Origin: Heterobilharzia americana
Taxonomy: Eukaryota > Platyhelminthes > Trematoda > Strigeidida > Schistosomatidae
Assembly (NCBI GenBank): GCA_944470555.2
Contig: OX104130.1
Span: 55,895,491 to 55,959,490, forward strand
Length of the DNA stretch: 64,000 bases
Direction of reading: 5' to 3'
The translations under genes and the position numbers were made by a program. The notes beneath the pieces were generated by a model. It was not told where the DNA came from. It searched no databases and was given only the letters and a program-made list of their open reading frames with translations. Positions 13,101 to 28,200 of this stretch are shown piece after piece. Within the stretch, counting starts at the first letter, position 1. Every line of letters begins with the position of its first letter.

Positions 13101-16100
13101 ATTCTTAATATGAAACTTTTATCTCGAATGCATATTTCTATATTTCTATCATATAGTTTCTGTGCATTCTTCCATAAATAGCTGATCTTTTTAGGTGCCG
13201 ATTGAAACTCTTCTTTTTCAAAAAGTACACAACATATGTAAGAACAAATTCAATGTTCTTCTTATCGTGAAACACCAGACTGTAGCTATGCTCATTGAAC
13301 AAAGTAGCTTTGATTTGCATCCAGATGAAGTCAGACTCAAATATTTAATCAGTTGACACGAAATGCATACAGTCATCAAGAAAGTTGTGTGTAATGGGTG
13401 ATCTAAATCTTCAGAAATGTCTTACTTCATCAGTTAGTGTTAAATAAAGTACTACTATAGCTCAGAAACAGGTATATCTGTATAAATCACAAAGCTGCTT
13501 GACTGATTTCATCAGATATCTGAAAATGACATTATAATATTAAATCCATATTCAAAAAATTTTCTTTTCAACTACTATTTTGAATTGTAACAGTTTCTAG
13601 TCCCTAAACGTAGTCACTTATTGATACAGCGCAAAAATATTTCCGTATCATCAGTACTCACAGGTTGGTTTGGCCCAGAAATTACATATTATTTAGAAAA
13701 TGTTTTACCGAATCTGTTAGGATTATGCCTATTGTAGTTACTTATATAATTTAGTAGTTGAACCTTCCAAAAACTGCAGACAACAAAAGAGCAGACAATT
13801 AAAAGGAGATTGTGGAACGTACTTATTGAGAGGTACCGTCATTCCTTATCAGTTTCATCTACAGTACTTATCAATTACCTGATAAAATATCATCGTACTT
13901 TATCTCTTTTCTCTCCAACAGCGATAAGAATAGACTGGCAAATATTTCTGGATTCTGAAATAGAAGAAAATGACCAACTATTAAATTTGTTGTGCTTTAT
14001 TTCAGAGCCTTTTCAAAACTTATCATCCAGTAAATTAAGTTATGCTCCTTCCTCAGTTTCTGAAAATTTAAAAACCATTGCAAGTAAGTTTAAAACTGCG
14101 TATAAATTCTTTTGTCAGTAGACTTCAATGAATTCACACATGTTTATTAATCTTCAGAACTTGGTAAGCATGCAATAGACAGACAGACAGATAAACAATA
14201 TCAACATCGAGCCTGGCATTAATGTATAACAGAATACGTTGCCACACTTTTATCACCACATAAATGGAGAGTGCATCAAGATCAAATATAAAGAAACAAA
14301 GACGAAAGCAACCAAAAGTGACAGAAAGTCATCAAAAGAGTCATGAAGGAGTTGGACAGTACTTTACTTACATTCAGTATGATAGTTAATCTGTTGATAA
14401 ATCCTCACTATTGAGATTGATTCTGAGTCATATCATCCAGAGTCTACAAACATTGATTTCTGTTGTCGTGCGGATAGCAACTGAGAAGTCTACATTTCAG
14501 TGCATGGATCAGGTCAACAATCATCGATTTCATACAAAGGTTTATTTTATCTCAGCCGCCTTCAACTTTCTTTTAGTCTAGACCTCCTTCCTCTGAAGTG
14601 TGCAACGAGAACCATGGTGATCAGACATGCGTAACACCTATTCCAGCCACCTGAAATGGTGATGGTTTTCGACCTCGTGAATATCCAGTTACTGATATAG
14701 TGACACCACAACACGGAACATGTTACAAAGACAATGACAGACAAATATCTGAAGCTTTTTCATGTCCTCCACGTAAAAGCGGCACTAGAACAGCGTGAAC
14801 TGCTGCTTAGCAAAACCAAATAAACTTATCAATGAATACTGTCCTTATTATATGGACAGTATGTTTAAAAAATAGCAAGTATCATAACGACAAGTAGTCA
14901 ATATTGCAAACGTTTGAAAAATCATAACCAAAAATCTAGGTCATTATGGATGGAAGTTAGAAGAATTATGTAAAGTAGACCAGTTTTCATACTCAACTCA
15001 ACTGAATAGCTGTGCGTATTTATTTTCTTAATCAAATTGTTTGTTGATTATTCAGCCTAAGGTTAGTTGTACAATCAACCAACAGATACTGTAATATACA
15101 GCACACTAACCTTCAGAGACACTAAAGTACGTGGACACTTTCTTGTTAGTGCTGCTCGAAATTTATCTGTAAAATTTGAAACCCAGCCATTAATCTGATT
15201 GACAGAACACTATGTTGGATAGTATTTTGGTGCTAAACGTTAGTATTCAGTTGACAGAACTCTCTGTTTGACTCATGTGGTTGACTTGGAGTATGAAGAC
15301 GATAGTGTCTCGCTGGGTGTAGACGCTGACAAAATGCAGACAGAGTCTTCTGGATGTATTGAGCAGAGGTCTGAGTGCATTTGGCATGCGTCTCGCTGAC
15401 ACTTTTCAAATGCAAGATGATGCTGCAGGACTGATCTGCAACTACTTGCAGTTTAATGAAAGGGAGTGACGTGGTGGAATGTGCCGACCACATCAATTAC
15501 TTGCGACATTGCATCAGCCCAAACGGGTTGGTTTGTGATGAAATCTCAGCTCGTATACAGAAGGCCCATTTGGCGTTCGCCAACTTGCGTCACCTATGGT
15601 ACCGATTGGTGAAATATCCAGCTATCTACCAAAAGGTGTTTATAATGGACTGCAGTCCGTTGTGTTCTGTCGTACGACTGTGGCACATGCTCATCAAAAA
15701 TAGAAAAAATACAGCGGTTATAGGATTTCGATCATAGGTGTCTTCGTGACATTGCTCGCGTTAGGTGGATTCACGGCGTCACCAATGTTGAGATCAGGCG
15801 AAGGATACTATACAAGACAGCAAGTTGACTGAAGAGGTTTTGAACCTTGGTCGACTGAGATGGCTTATCCTGTACTGCTCTTGTCGAGCCACCATTACCT
15901 CGATATGCCATGCTAACGGAAGTTGGATACGCTTGAAAGAGGGTTCATGGTAACCAGATCAAGACCTAAACCAGTCGATGAAGTCTTTGAGTGTTGGTCT
16001 GAGTAGTGTAGTAAAATGTTGACTGCTTGATTGAAGTCCAGGAGGGGAGGGAATCATTGGTTAAGGATTCTTGGTGATATGGCTAAGAACCAATCACAAC

Positions 16101-19100
16101 ACTGCAGAGGTATTCACTCCTTGACGTCTTCTAAACCATGAATATTATCACTAGGTGTTATCTTTTGCTTACTTATTCCTTTACACAACTTTGATATGTC
16201 TTTTTCTATCCACCTGTTCTTTCTGTTCAACTGTGAAGCGTGGCGATTTGAGCTGATGCACTTGTGTGCAAGGTTCTACTTTGTTTGTCACTCTGTCAGT
16301 CTGTTTCATTCAGATTTGGTGTACGTTCGCACTTGTCAACAACTTGTATCTTCAAAACCGAAAAAACTTATATTCCCCTGAAAATTTAAACTAGCATTAC
16401 GTAGTGTTGAATTCAATTACTTAAATATTAAGTTACTAAGGCTTGTGAGCATTCAAGTCAATTTGTAGTAATTCCTTCATTTGTTTTGTGTATATATTGA
16501 AAGTGATTGTTTTAAATGTTTTCTAAATGATCACTATGTATACGTTTATGATAAGAAATATAGTAAAAGCTGACACCAAACTCAATAATCGTAATGCTAT
16601 ATGACCAAAACAAAAACATTTTCATGAACAGCCATAATTAACAAACGTGTTACAAAATAAAAAGTTAACCTTGAATAAAATACGTAGTTCATTTTTCTGT
16701 TAATTATAGTCAAATTATGTTACATGTGAATGTAACATGTAAGTTGACATATAATCTCGTATAATGTTAACAGACGGTGGCATTATTATTACTATCTCAG
16801 TTTAGTTTTCTACTGATAAGCAAGGTCGTTTCGCACCTGTTAAATGTACGACTGGTCTATGCCAACTTCTAGTCTAAGAATAGAGAAGGAAGCGAATAAA
16901 TGGATTCACCATCTCACTAAAAGACTGTAGTCACTCTCATCGGGTTAGTTTTGTAGTGAAATCTCAACTGAGATACATAGGGTCTGTTCTTTATTTAGTA
17001 ATTAACGTTACATGACCGACTACCTGTCAAAGGATGAGTATAATGAACAACAATTCATTCTATCCTATTGAATGACTTTGAGATAATAATAACTTTAGTT
17101 TTTGACAATAGCATTTCTGATTTGTCGGAGAGTCATCATTTCAGTGACAGGTAAGGAAGGCATTTCAGTCAATGAAGTTGGCGACTCTTTACATTATATC
17201 TCAAAATGGATTACGATTTCGCAGATATATACACTCATTTTTATTTTCGAAACTTAAAATATTTACATCCAACTTCTTTTTTTCATCTCCTTTTACTTTG
17301 TTTACTTTTACAAGCCCTCATGACATTCTTTTACTATTTGCTATTCTTTCGCATGTTGTTACCAAATGAGGTAACTTAAAGTTAGGGTAAACCAGTTACC
17401 CTCTAGGTCCCTGCACGATATATAAGCAGCTGGTTTAGATACTGTCCTTTCAGCTTCAATGACCATCATCTTGTATGCATCTCATGCCCTCAAACGGCAA
17501 CTATCATATTAGTTTGTGTGGCTTATTTAACAATACTGAAGATCCCTATTCCAGTGTTGCAGCCGAAGGCTTTGAAATCAGATTATTTCCAAAATGTTAA
17601 CTAGAATTCTACTGAACTATCTCGGAGTTTTTGTCACATAGTCGCAGCACACGACTTATGTTGTTCTACATATTAGTTATTCATGCTGTTGAAGTAAGTC
17701 AATGTTGATAATGTATAAGCTAATCTCTGCCTTAAAAAAGGCATATCATGTTCATCTTAAGAGACCCTAAGAGTTTGTAACTGGAAATTAGATCCAGAAT
17801 ATTAAAAAACACTTCTATACATTCTGATTTTCGTTGGTTTTTTTAACCGTAGCAAAATTAAATCTCAAAGTCAACTGAAGATTTCTAATTTATCAAATTT
17901 CAACCCCAGTTTATTTCCTGAGTTATCCTTCCACTTCATACATGCAGACAACAAACGTAGTCTGTTCACTAACATCACTTCTCATCATCATTTTTTTCAC
18001 TACAGACACTCAACACATGAGACATTGCATTCAGCCAAGACTGGATACATATCAATAGGTAAATGCTTATACGACATAGGAAAAGAACTAACCTCCTTAA
18101 AAATGAACGTCTTACTGAAAACAGAGAAATCTTGCAGACTGACTATCTATTTGTCGCTACTAATATCAAAGGTAGTGATTGAAGGTTAAGTGAAAATTTG
18201 GACCGCTGCTGGATTCGAACAAGCGACCACCAAATGTGCTACCGGACGCAGGCTGGGTCAAAAACCCGATGGTCGCTGGTTTGAACCTAACCACAGTCCG
18301 AAATTTTCATTTCACCTTCAATCATCACCCAGTATAATACTAGCCTGCCAAACCACGGCTACCTTAGTCAAAATAATAATGACATATCATTCCATTTCAA
18401 CGGGGATCCTAAATATTGACTTCATTTCGACAAACAATTGTTTCCAAAAGTACTTCGATTGCAACGTAAAAACCGAAGTGACCTTGAAGACATAAACTTT
18501 TGAATTTTCTCCAAGTATTTGTCAGGAGTCACTTTAGGAGTCATCCTAACACTGCCGAGATAACCGGATATTTTCCTGTCTTTTAAGGAAAAGTACCTTC
18601 AATCCGGAATGTTGAAACATGATTGGCTATTTCTACAGTTGCTATGGTGACCTATAAATTCACTTATTTGTTGAGGAACAGATTTTCCTCAGTTTTATCA
18701 CATGATTTTCAGTCTAAAAAAAGACAGCGAGTAGGTCAAGGACACTTACAGGATTATTTGTATGATAATCTCGATTTCTTCGCTAAAATATTTCTGTATT
18801 CTTTAAAGGTATTTCTTCTAATTTCCAACTCACATAGGTTTAATTATTACTTTATGTTCAAGGTGAATTTTCTGAAAATGTGTAATCGTACTGTTTTGAG
18901 TATATCAAAGGATTGTAATCTATTCCATTACTCCATAATAATAAATTTATTCAAACATTGAAGTTATCGGTATAACTCAGTACAGGCTTTTTAACATGAT
19001 GTCACAATATAATACTTTGAAAGCTTTGGTAATCTAGATCATGGTAGTCTTGAGAAGTTAATTTCACTTGTGTTGTTAAGGCATACAAGTCTTTTCAGTA

Positions 19101-22100
19101 CTGGTTCTTCAAGGTCACTTTTCGTTTTCAAAGAAAATGTTTGAAGCAATATAGAAGCTGAGAAGCCATGTAGGTAAACATATTGGTAACATTACTACCA
19201 TGCTTACGACCTTAAGAACCAATGCTTAAAGATCTTGCATTGAATATGTCGTAATCAGTCACATTGTTATGATTTTGTTTATTTCATATGATCATTCCAC
19301 ATTAAAAAGTCTCCTAACTTCTTTTCCCTATCATCTTACTTATTATGATTTCCATGCTCATTTTTAGAAGGTGTCATATTTTATGTATCCACCCTTCGCG
19401 TTTACATCAAAAACTCATAGTACTCAAAATACGTGTTCAATAGACCGAGCAGACAGAAATCATAGTTTCTAACTAGATTTCATCTGCTTTAGGAGTGTTA
19501 GTCTACGACAGATGCAGCTATCAATAACATAAAACTTGGAATAATCGCATTCTCATCCATATTTTCTACACCACAACAGCAAATTCAAAGGGAATCCATC
19601 AAGATGGAGGATGTATAATTCAGAATAATGATTTCAACAGTGCACATGAATATCACAGAGACAACAGTTAGACTAAACACGTTCATTGCAACGTGGATTA
19701 ACTTGCAGTGTTCTGAGAATGTCTTACAGAAGTTATCAATATGTCTCTAAAAGTATTCATTAATAGTCATAGAGTCATTAATTCTTTTATACTTTAATAA
19801 TCAATAATTTGAAGTTTCAGTAGGTAGTTTGTAGAAACTGGTTGGTTTCAAGGCAGTTTTCAAATTTGTTTAATGTACAAAGGCATAATTAATTAAAGCT
19901 TGAATATTGATGCTTCCTTTTGTTAACTCAGTAATCAACTGTCAATTCTTTTTAATGTGTCATAACAAACAGAAGCAAAAGCATGAAATGATGCACTGTT
20001 CTCTTTTTCTTTCTGTCATCTAAGCTATGTATGACATTCAGCTCCAGACAGTATTTCAATCTTAATTTAGTGATCATCAATTACTTCACCAGAAAAAATA
20101 GTTAATTATTTGATAAATATTAATCATTCACTTCCCTGTCTCAATACTCTAGAAGTAAACTAGAAATACAAGAGTTAACTAGATAACGGTTAATATGATG
20201 AATAACAAACATCAAAACGATTCCCATTCACTCTGTAACTGGACGGTATATTCGTTTGTTTAAAATTAGAATGAGACTTGATGTCGCTGAATTCAGTGTA
20301 GCTTCACATCAAGACATTCATTCTTACCAGGTTTTAGATTCGAAGTCTAGTGAATACGTATACTGATAAATCACTAATCTCTCAATAATAACTTCTTTGA
20401 AACAGCCTAAAGGAATCCTAACTAAAACAATTTCTATGCTTATCACTTATTCAGTACTACAAGAAGTTTCTGTAGAGGATAAATATCTTGTTTCCTGGAA
20501 ATATTAATTTACCTAGCATTTTCCACCAATGGTAACTGCCATCTTAATTCCTATTCTTCCACCCACGTTCTCCCTTTTTTTTGAACACATGTATGTAGTT
20601 ATGTATTGACATTTACATGTCTGTGAATAAATATTAGCATGCTGCACTGTGTCAAAGAATTTTTTTTCACATCTCGTATGCTGTTATATTCTTCATGGGG
20701 TTGGCATTTAGTCTTTCTTGTAATGTCTTTTTAGTTGTCTAAATATAACTGACTGGCACAGTTTGAGAGTTTTTGAAGATTTATTGATTTCAGGATGGTA
20801 TTTGTCACGGCCTGACATTAGTTAGATAAAAACTGTAACCCTGGGAGCACTGTACAGCTGTTTCATCCTAGAACTGAGCTTCTTAGCAGTATACAACTAT
20901 GACCTCCACAAACCCTTTAACTGAATTACTATCCAATGCTCATTAGTTGCACTGTTACAGATGAGTTTTCAGAAGTTTCGACAAGAGACTTGGCTTCGGG
21001 TTGTAAGTCTCTATACTGACCGATGGAATTAATTGATGGTTGTACTACATCGCGAATTGATATAAGTGGGAAGCTGTGGACCATTAGGTTGCTACCCGAT
21101 GGCTCACTCCTAACATGCTGTTCACTAAACCTTACAGTCATGGACTCGATCCTTGGCAGGGATGTGCACTACTGAAGACAGCCATACTTGGACAAAAAAT
21201 CTGCACAGTAGTACATAGTTTTGAAGGTTCTACACCTGATGTCAGTCTGTGATGAATATCACCTTGAAAGTTGGTAACCCATTACCTCATAACTCTACAC
21301 GACAAGAATTTAGCTTTAGTAAAGCCGGTTAAAAATATGGTACTGAACTATGTTCTACTTCATTGAGTGATATTTTATCATGTCAGAAATGGGCCAAAGT
21401 TGACGTAATTACTCAGAAAAATGTCAGCCTCCTGGTTAAGGAACACCACTGTAGGGAACAGGTTGATTGATTCAGGCTTCATAGCTTATTTTCATACAAT
21501 TGCAAGAACCAATGCTGAATAATTAAAGTATCTTGAATTTCAGTGTATATTCAATATCGATTTACAAGAAACTGCCAGTATTCATGTAATCCTCAGAGAC
21601 TGCATGTATGTATTTTTGTTAAACAAGATTACCAGAGAACAAATAGTTTTCATGATGGAGTGACGTGAAAATGAAAAACAGCAACAAACCAAGAAGGATG
21701 ATGCTTTGAGGTTTGTGCAATCAATATAAACTAATAAATTGGTGATTCATTGGTTGAATGATCATTTACTCATAGAAGTACCTGTAAAACTTCAGTTTCA
21801 TCACTTTAGTGATCTTAAGGGTGTTCACTGCTAAAAAATACAAATTAAGAAGATAAAGGAATCTTACTAGTTCAATCTGATGTTTTGTCACTTTTCTCAT
21901 TTTCTCAGTAAGCAGTATATTCTGTCCTGAATTCATTCGTTTCACTGAGGATTACCCAGTTGATTCAAGTAACTGTTGAAATTTTTCTTTCAAATATATA
22001 TAAACTAAATATAAGCCTTCACCGTGATAATATTTTTATGTTGGTAATCTTTGTGCAGAATGATATTCTCCATGAATAAGATGATCTGTCGGTCAGCTCC

Positions 22101-22224
22101 ACACTTTTACACTAGAAAGCATCATAAAGATAATGAGGCCTCTTTGGATTAGAGTGTCATTTACCACGTAAATTTAAGTGCTATACTTATCACAAGCAAA
22201 AAGATATCCGTAGCAGTCTATGCC

Positions 22225-22272
<48 letters not shown>

Positions 22273-25200
22273 CATTAATATTGATAACTCGATCATTAAA
22301 AGAAGCAGTTTCCTATCACTTTATTGACGCTAAAATAATGCACTTCAGTAATTATTACTATTCATTAGACGTAAAACAAGTAAACAGAGAGAACTTATAT
22401 TGGTGATATTCTTCTCTATCCAAAGCATATTTTCCCTGAAAACGACGTTTTTGTATGTTACACCCTTACAGTTTGTAATACACAGTGTTGTCATCTTTGT
22501 GGACCATTCAAAGAAACAGTGATAACACAATGTTTTCTGAAATAATTTATCACCCCATGAAATTGCGTAACAGGTGTGTCCTCGTAAACGCCATGAACAC
22601 TAATGAGGTATTTAAACCATCTAACAGAATTATGTGGTCAATGCAAAGGACTTCTTCCTATTTTTCACATTCGTGTATGATTTCAAATGAAAATGCTATC
22701 CAACTGTATATAAAGGGGCAATATCAATTTTTATGTATGCATACCTTTACTAACCACAGGTTGCAGTTATCTTCTGTAAGTTGGCGACATTAAATGTTTC
22801 AAATCAAACAAAATACAGTGGTCCTATGTCTCACGAACCAATAATTTATTCATTAAATGCGGTGTTGACATGTTTCATATCTGACGGCTATCTAACACTA
22901 TATACATCATTATGAAACTACTATTAGAAGATTATCGCTTTCCATGTTAGCAGAATCTAAATGAGTGTGTTCTTAATGCAAATTGACTAAACCAATGACG
23001 AAACTTAAATGTATATTTATTTACCTTGACAACTTTAAGTTCAGAAAGAACATCAGTGTAGGGGAGTATAAAATGAGAACTGTGATCAAATTACTGAGAG
23101 TTTAAATTTTTAAATCAGAGTAAGAAGTGAGATTGTACATGCTTAAAACTATAATTCTATATACCACCAGAAAGTCGGTTTCATTTATCTTCGAATCCCA
23201 TGATTCATTGTTTATCTCCAATAAACTATGGGATGGGCTTCTCGGTCTTACCACTTTGTTCCTCTTTACAATCCAATTCTCCATCAGGCATCACACACAG
23301 ACAAGTAATAAATAGGAACATTATGCGTGCAAATAATCTCGCCCAGGTGATACCTCACTGTTTTTCCGAGGTGGCAGTGAAAATGGTTTTGATGTTGGCC
23401 TTCTGAACTGTTTTATATTTACTTTTCTCTTGCTAAAGTGAATACAGTAAGATAATAACACTCTTCAGTTAGATTGATTGTTATGTATTCATCTACAGTT
23501 TCCAATCATTGTGGTTCAAGTAAGGTTGACAGTGTAATTTACGTCTATATCATAGAGGACTTAAGTAACAAACAATCGCCACCTACTTCCACCGCTACAT
23601 CACATATAAATGAAAGTGTCTATCAGTTTAAATGAGATTGTTTTGATATTTGGAGTACAGCCAATTCGTTTCCCTAAGAATATAAGCTTAACTCACAGCA
23701 TTGCACTTCAGGAATTATATGCATAACTTATTGTCAGATTAGACTAAAAACACAAATTATTAGTATATCTTACAAATTTATTCATTAAATGACAAAACTT
23801 GATTATTGTGCTTATTTCTTAGTTATAAGTATCTGATTTTGTGTAAAACATTCTTAATTCAATCAGCACATTGACTGAATTACTTTCTCTGGAATGTTTA
23901 TTTTGCCAAATACATTGCCTCATTATTAAAACATGAAAAGTATGTGTTATTCAGCGATATTCTTCAAAAACGTGTCATCATTCAACTCAGTTATTTATCA
24001 ATCAATATCATCCTCAAAAGTGATCTGCGGTAGTATAAATCAGTAAGCAGTCATATTTTTGTCTAAAGTTTCGATTGATGCATATTTGAGTTCAAAGTAA
24101 ATGCTCTGACAATTAGTGTTTTCAAGCCTTTTATCGCTGTGTCAAAAGTCCAATATAAAACAGTTTACACCATGATAACAAAACACATAGACTACCAAGC
24201 ACAATTTAGTCTTGACTCAAAAAATTAATTAATTTAAACTGAGCAAGTGGACTATAAATACCACTTCATAACTAATCACAATTATCAAGTTCATTAGATA
24301 AACCATCACAAAAATCACTGAGCAGTTACTTCGTTCTGACATTTTGTGTTTCTTCTTCAGAAAATTTGAAATTAATGACTAAATTAGTCAAGAATATAAC
24401 TATCTCTCCAATTTTGTCATTATATTGGTGCATTTTTCTGGTTTTGCAAAATATCCCTGTTAGAATATAGAAAAGTTGGGAGGTATTCTGTAACTCTTAC
24501 CAACAATTGTTTTAATCCCCTGTATTTGCTATGCTGTTATGCATGATTCTGGCACATTACTACACACAGCAGAACTTTCAGAGTAGGCAACGTTGAAATT
24601 GAAAGTGAGGTTTAAGGCTCAAAAAGAACAGACGCTCGGATGCTGGAATAGTAGTATGTTAGCAGTTCATGTTTATTTGAAAGCAGCCCAGAGGACATGA
24701 GTTCTGAAAACGTTGTTGTTCCGCTAGTTTGAGTAACTAATATTCTTGACTACATTAGTTTCATTTAAAGCAGTCAGTAAGAATCCCTGAAGTTAGGTTT
24801 CTTCCTCGTTGGCACTTGTCAGCAATGAATATCTGAAACCTTGAGGGAACCTATATCCCCACTTGGATTCGAACCCACGTCACCCAGTGTTCCATTCAGC
24901 GACGTTACTACTGTGGTACTTGGGCCGCGACTAATGTTTCATAGAACTGGATTATATAAATTGATTTAACACTAGACAGCTACTGATTTGATTATGTCTA
25001 GTCCTAATTGCTGAACGAATTCTGTCGATCATCTAGAAAGATATCAATTCCACCATCGTTGCAGATACACGTTACTGGCAAGCATCAAGAAGCAAGCAAC
25101 CTAGGTCCAAGGCTTCATACCGATTATCTCCAACCAACTATCGTCTATTAAAGCCTACCAAGATCCGGAACCTTTAACGTGGTTGCCACGTTTCAAAATA

Positions 25201-28200
25201 GTGGACAGAAATGGTTTATCCCTCGAGACCAGAAAACATAAAATTAATGACTCTTTAATGATCAATCAGTGTATTCTTGACTAGATTTCGAAATGTCATC
25301 TTTTAAGATATTACAGACTTATCTAATGTATTACTGACTTTCAGTCTGAAACGTATTAAAATTTCGTTTATAAAATATTCTACCTTTCTATTCATCTTGT
25401 AATTTGCTAAATAGCATTTATTGTAACTGAAGCAACGCAAGTGAACCAGTAAGAGATGAGTATATTTTCCAACCCATTGTATCACTCACCTTGCAGTGAA
25501 GACATAAGGTATTTAACCGGGTAGAACCTAGACTACTAACACTGAACAACATTTTCTTTCTTAACCTAGGAAATATCTTTTGCAGCTGACATGCTTTTGC
25601 CTCTGGAAAGCTTCACTTTTTTCATGCAGTTACGTTCTTAAAAGATGACAATCTAGAAAATATTTCTTTTATTATTATTATTATTAGTCCCTTGGGTTCC
25701 TAGTGGAACATACGGCTTCAGTAGCACGCCTCCAGTGACCTCTGTTCTCTGAGATCTTTTGAACCTGGTTCCACGACAGCCCACAAGCTCTCATTTCCTC
25801 CTCATATGACCTCCTCCATGTCACCTTCGGATGTCCAACTCGTCGCTTCCCATGGGGATTCCACTCGAGCGACTGGCCTGACGCGTGATGTCCTCAGTCG
25901 GCCTTCTCACTGCATGTCCAATCCATCTGCACTTCTTCCTGCATATTTGTTGAGTGATAGGTTCTTGGTTGGTTCGTTCTCAGAGCTCCTTGTTGCTTAT
26001 TCTCACTATTCTGGCCATCTGATCTTCAGTAGCGAGCCAGCGTAAGCAGTTGTTGATGAATGTCTGTAGTTTATTGGAAATCCCTTTCGTGACGCGCCAA
26101 GTCTCTGAACCATACAAGAGCACTGACTTGACGTTGGTGTTGAAAATCCGTATCTTGTTCCACATGCTGAGTGCAGAAGATCTCCACACTGGTTTCAGGC
26201 TAATGAATGCCTGTCTTGCTTTTCCGATTCTGGCTTTGACATCCTCGTCTCTCCCGCCTGTAGTTGAAATAGTGCTTCCTAGATAAGTGAAGGAGGTTAC
26301 TTCCTTTAAGTTTCTCCCGTTGATGGTGATTGGAGTTTGTTGTTGTTGTTGATGGTGGTGGTGCGGTATCTTCATCACCTCTGTCTTCTCTATATTCACT
26401 TGAAGTCCCGTCTTCGCTGCCTCTTCTGCCAACTTGTTAGTTTTTGCCTGTAGATCTTCAAGTTTGTGTGACATCAGATACAAGTCATCGGTGAAATCCA
26501 AGTCTTCTAGGTTCTTTTCCGTCGTCCAGCGTATCCCCCTCTTCTCGCCCCCCACTGTTTGCTGCATGATCCAGTCTAGTCGACCACAATCAGGAATATC
26601 ATGGGAGATAGTAGGCAACCTTGTTTCACTCCTGTCTTCACTTCAAAAGCATCACTGAGCTTCCCATTGTGAATTACTTGGCCGGCATGTGGCATCTTCA
26701 TATAGTTGTTGAATGAGGCTGATAAAGGTTTGTAGTATTCCATAGTATTGAAGCAGCTTCCAAATTACCTCTCGGTCGACGCTGTCAAAGGCCTTCTCAA
26801 AGTCGATAAAGTTGAGGTAGAGAGTTGACTGCCATTCTATACTCTGTTCTATGATGATGCGAAGCGTTGCAATTTGGTCCGCACATGATTTGTACTTCCT
26901 GAAGCCTGCCTGTTCCGGTCGTAGTTTTGGATCCAGTGCATCCTTTAGCCTCTCCAGGATGATACTGCTTAATATTTTGCTTGGGGTGGATAGGAGAGTG
27001 ATTCCTTGCCAGTTCTTGCAAACACTGAGGTCTCCCTTCTTCGGCAGTTTGACGAGGTAACCCTTCTTCCAATCGCCAGGTACCTTCTCTTCCCTCCACA
27101 CCTTCTGCAATAGTGATGTGGTGTGAGCATGTCTGCTGTTGTCTCTGCGTCTGTTCTCAGTGCTTCTGGCGGGATCCCGTCTGGTCCTGCTGCTTTCCCG
27201 CATTTCAGTAGCTTTATGGCGTTCAGGACTTCCATTTTTGTTGGAGGATTTGTGTTCACTTGTAGTCCTGTGGCTGGGCTGTAGGTGGTATTTCTGGACG
27301 AAGTGTAGGTGGTGGTCGATTCAAGAGCTTCTTGAAGTGGTCGGCCCATCGTTTCCTCTGTTTCTCTTTTTTCGTAATTTTCGTAAATTTTCTTATTGGC
27401 TTCGTCTGCGTTGATCTATTCCCAGATAGCAACCTGGTTGTTTGATACAATGTCGTCGGGTCTCTCTTACCTGAAGCCTGTTCTGCTTCACTTACCAGTG
27501 TTTCGTAGAAGTGTCTTTTGTCTTTGCGTGCACTCTTCTTCACTTCTTTGTCCAGTGTTTTGTACATTGTACTCAGTTTCTCTTGTCGTTGAGTATCTTT
27601 GCACTGGTTTATCTTCTGCTTCACCATCCTCCTCTCTCTGCTCTACCAGCTTCCATGTATCCATTGAGATCCATTTCTTATCTTCTTTCTTCTTCCTTCC
27701 TAATACTGTTGTGCAGGTTTCTTTCCACATAGCTTTCAAAGACTTCCAGTGTTCTTCCACACAGGTTTCTTCAGGGATGATCTTCGATGTCTCCCATTTT
27801 GTCTTGATGGCTGCCTTGAAGATCACCTTCGTAATTTCATCCTTCAGTTTCCGAGTGTTGTACTTGAATTGAGGTCTATCACCAGCTTCCTTGAGGGCTT
27901 TTAACTTGATTTGGAAGGTTCCTTGCACTAGATAGTGAGTGGTCTGAACCTACATCTGCTCCTCTTCTTCACCTTGTGTCAAGTAGACTGCGTCTCCATT
28001 TTCTTGAGATTGGGATAAAGTCGATTTGATTTTCAGTGTGTCCATTTGGTTAAATCCATGTCGCTTTGTGGATATCTTTGTGCCTGAACACACTGCCTCC
28101 AATTACCAAATCGTTGAATGCGCAGAATTCTGCAAACAATTCTCCATTCTCGTTCATCACCTCACCGAGTGCTTCTCGACCCATGGTTAGTTCTGTTCCT

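Noticed and set aside
22225..22272. Tail of an RTE insertion
   Set aside because: The trinucleotide run matches RTE tails in kind, but no RTE 3' box adjoins it on either side.
27396..27872. Long + strand frame of 158 codons
   Set aside because: Antisense to the RTE linker region. The low-complexity, serine/phenylalanine-rich text mirrors the lysine/glutamate-rich sense protein.
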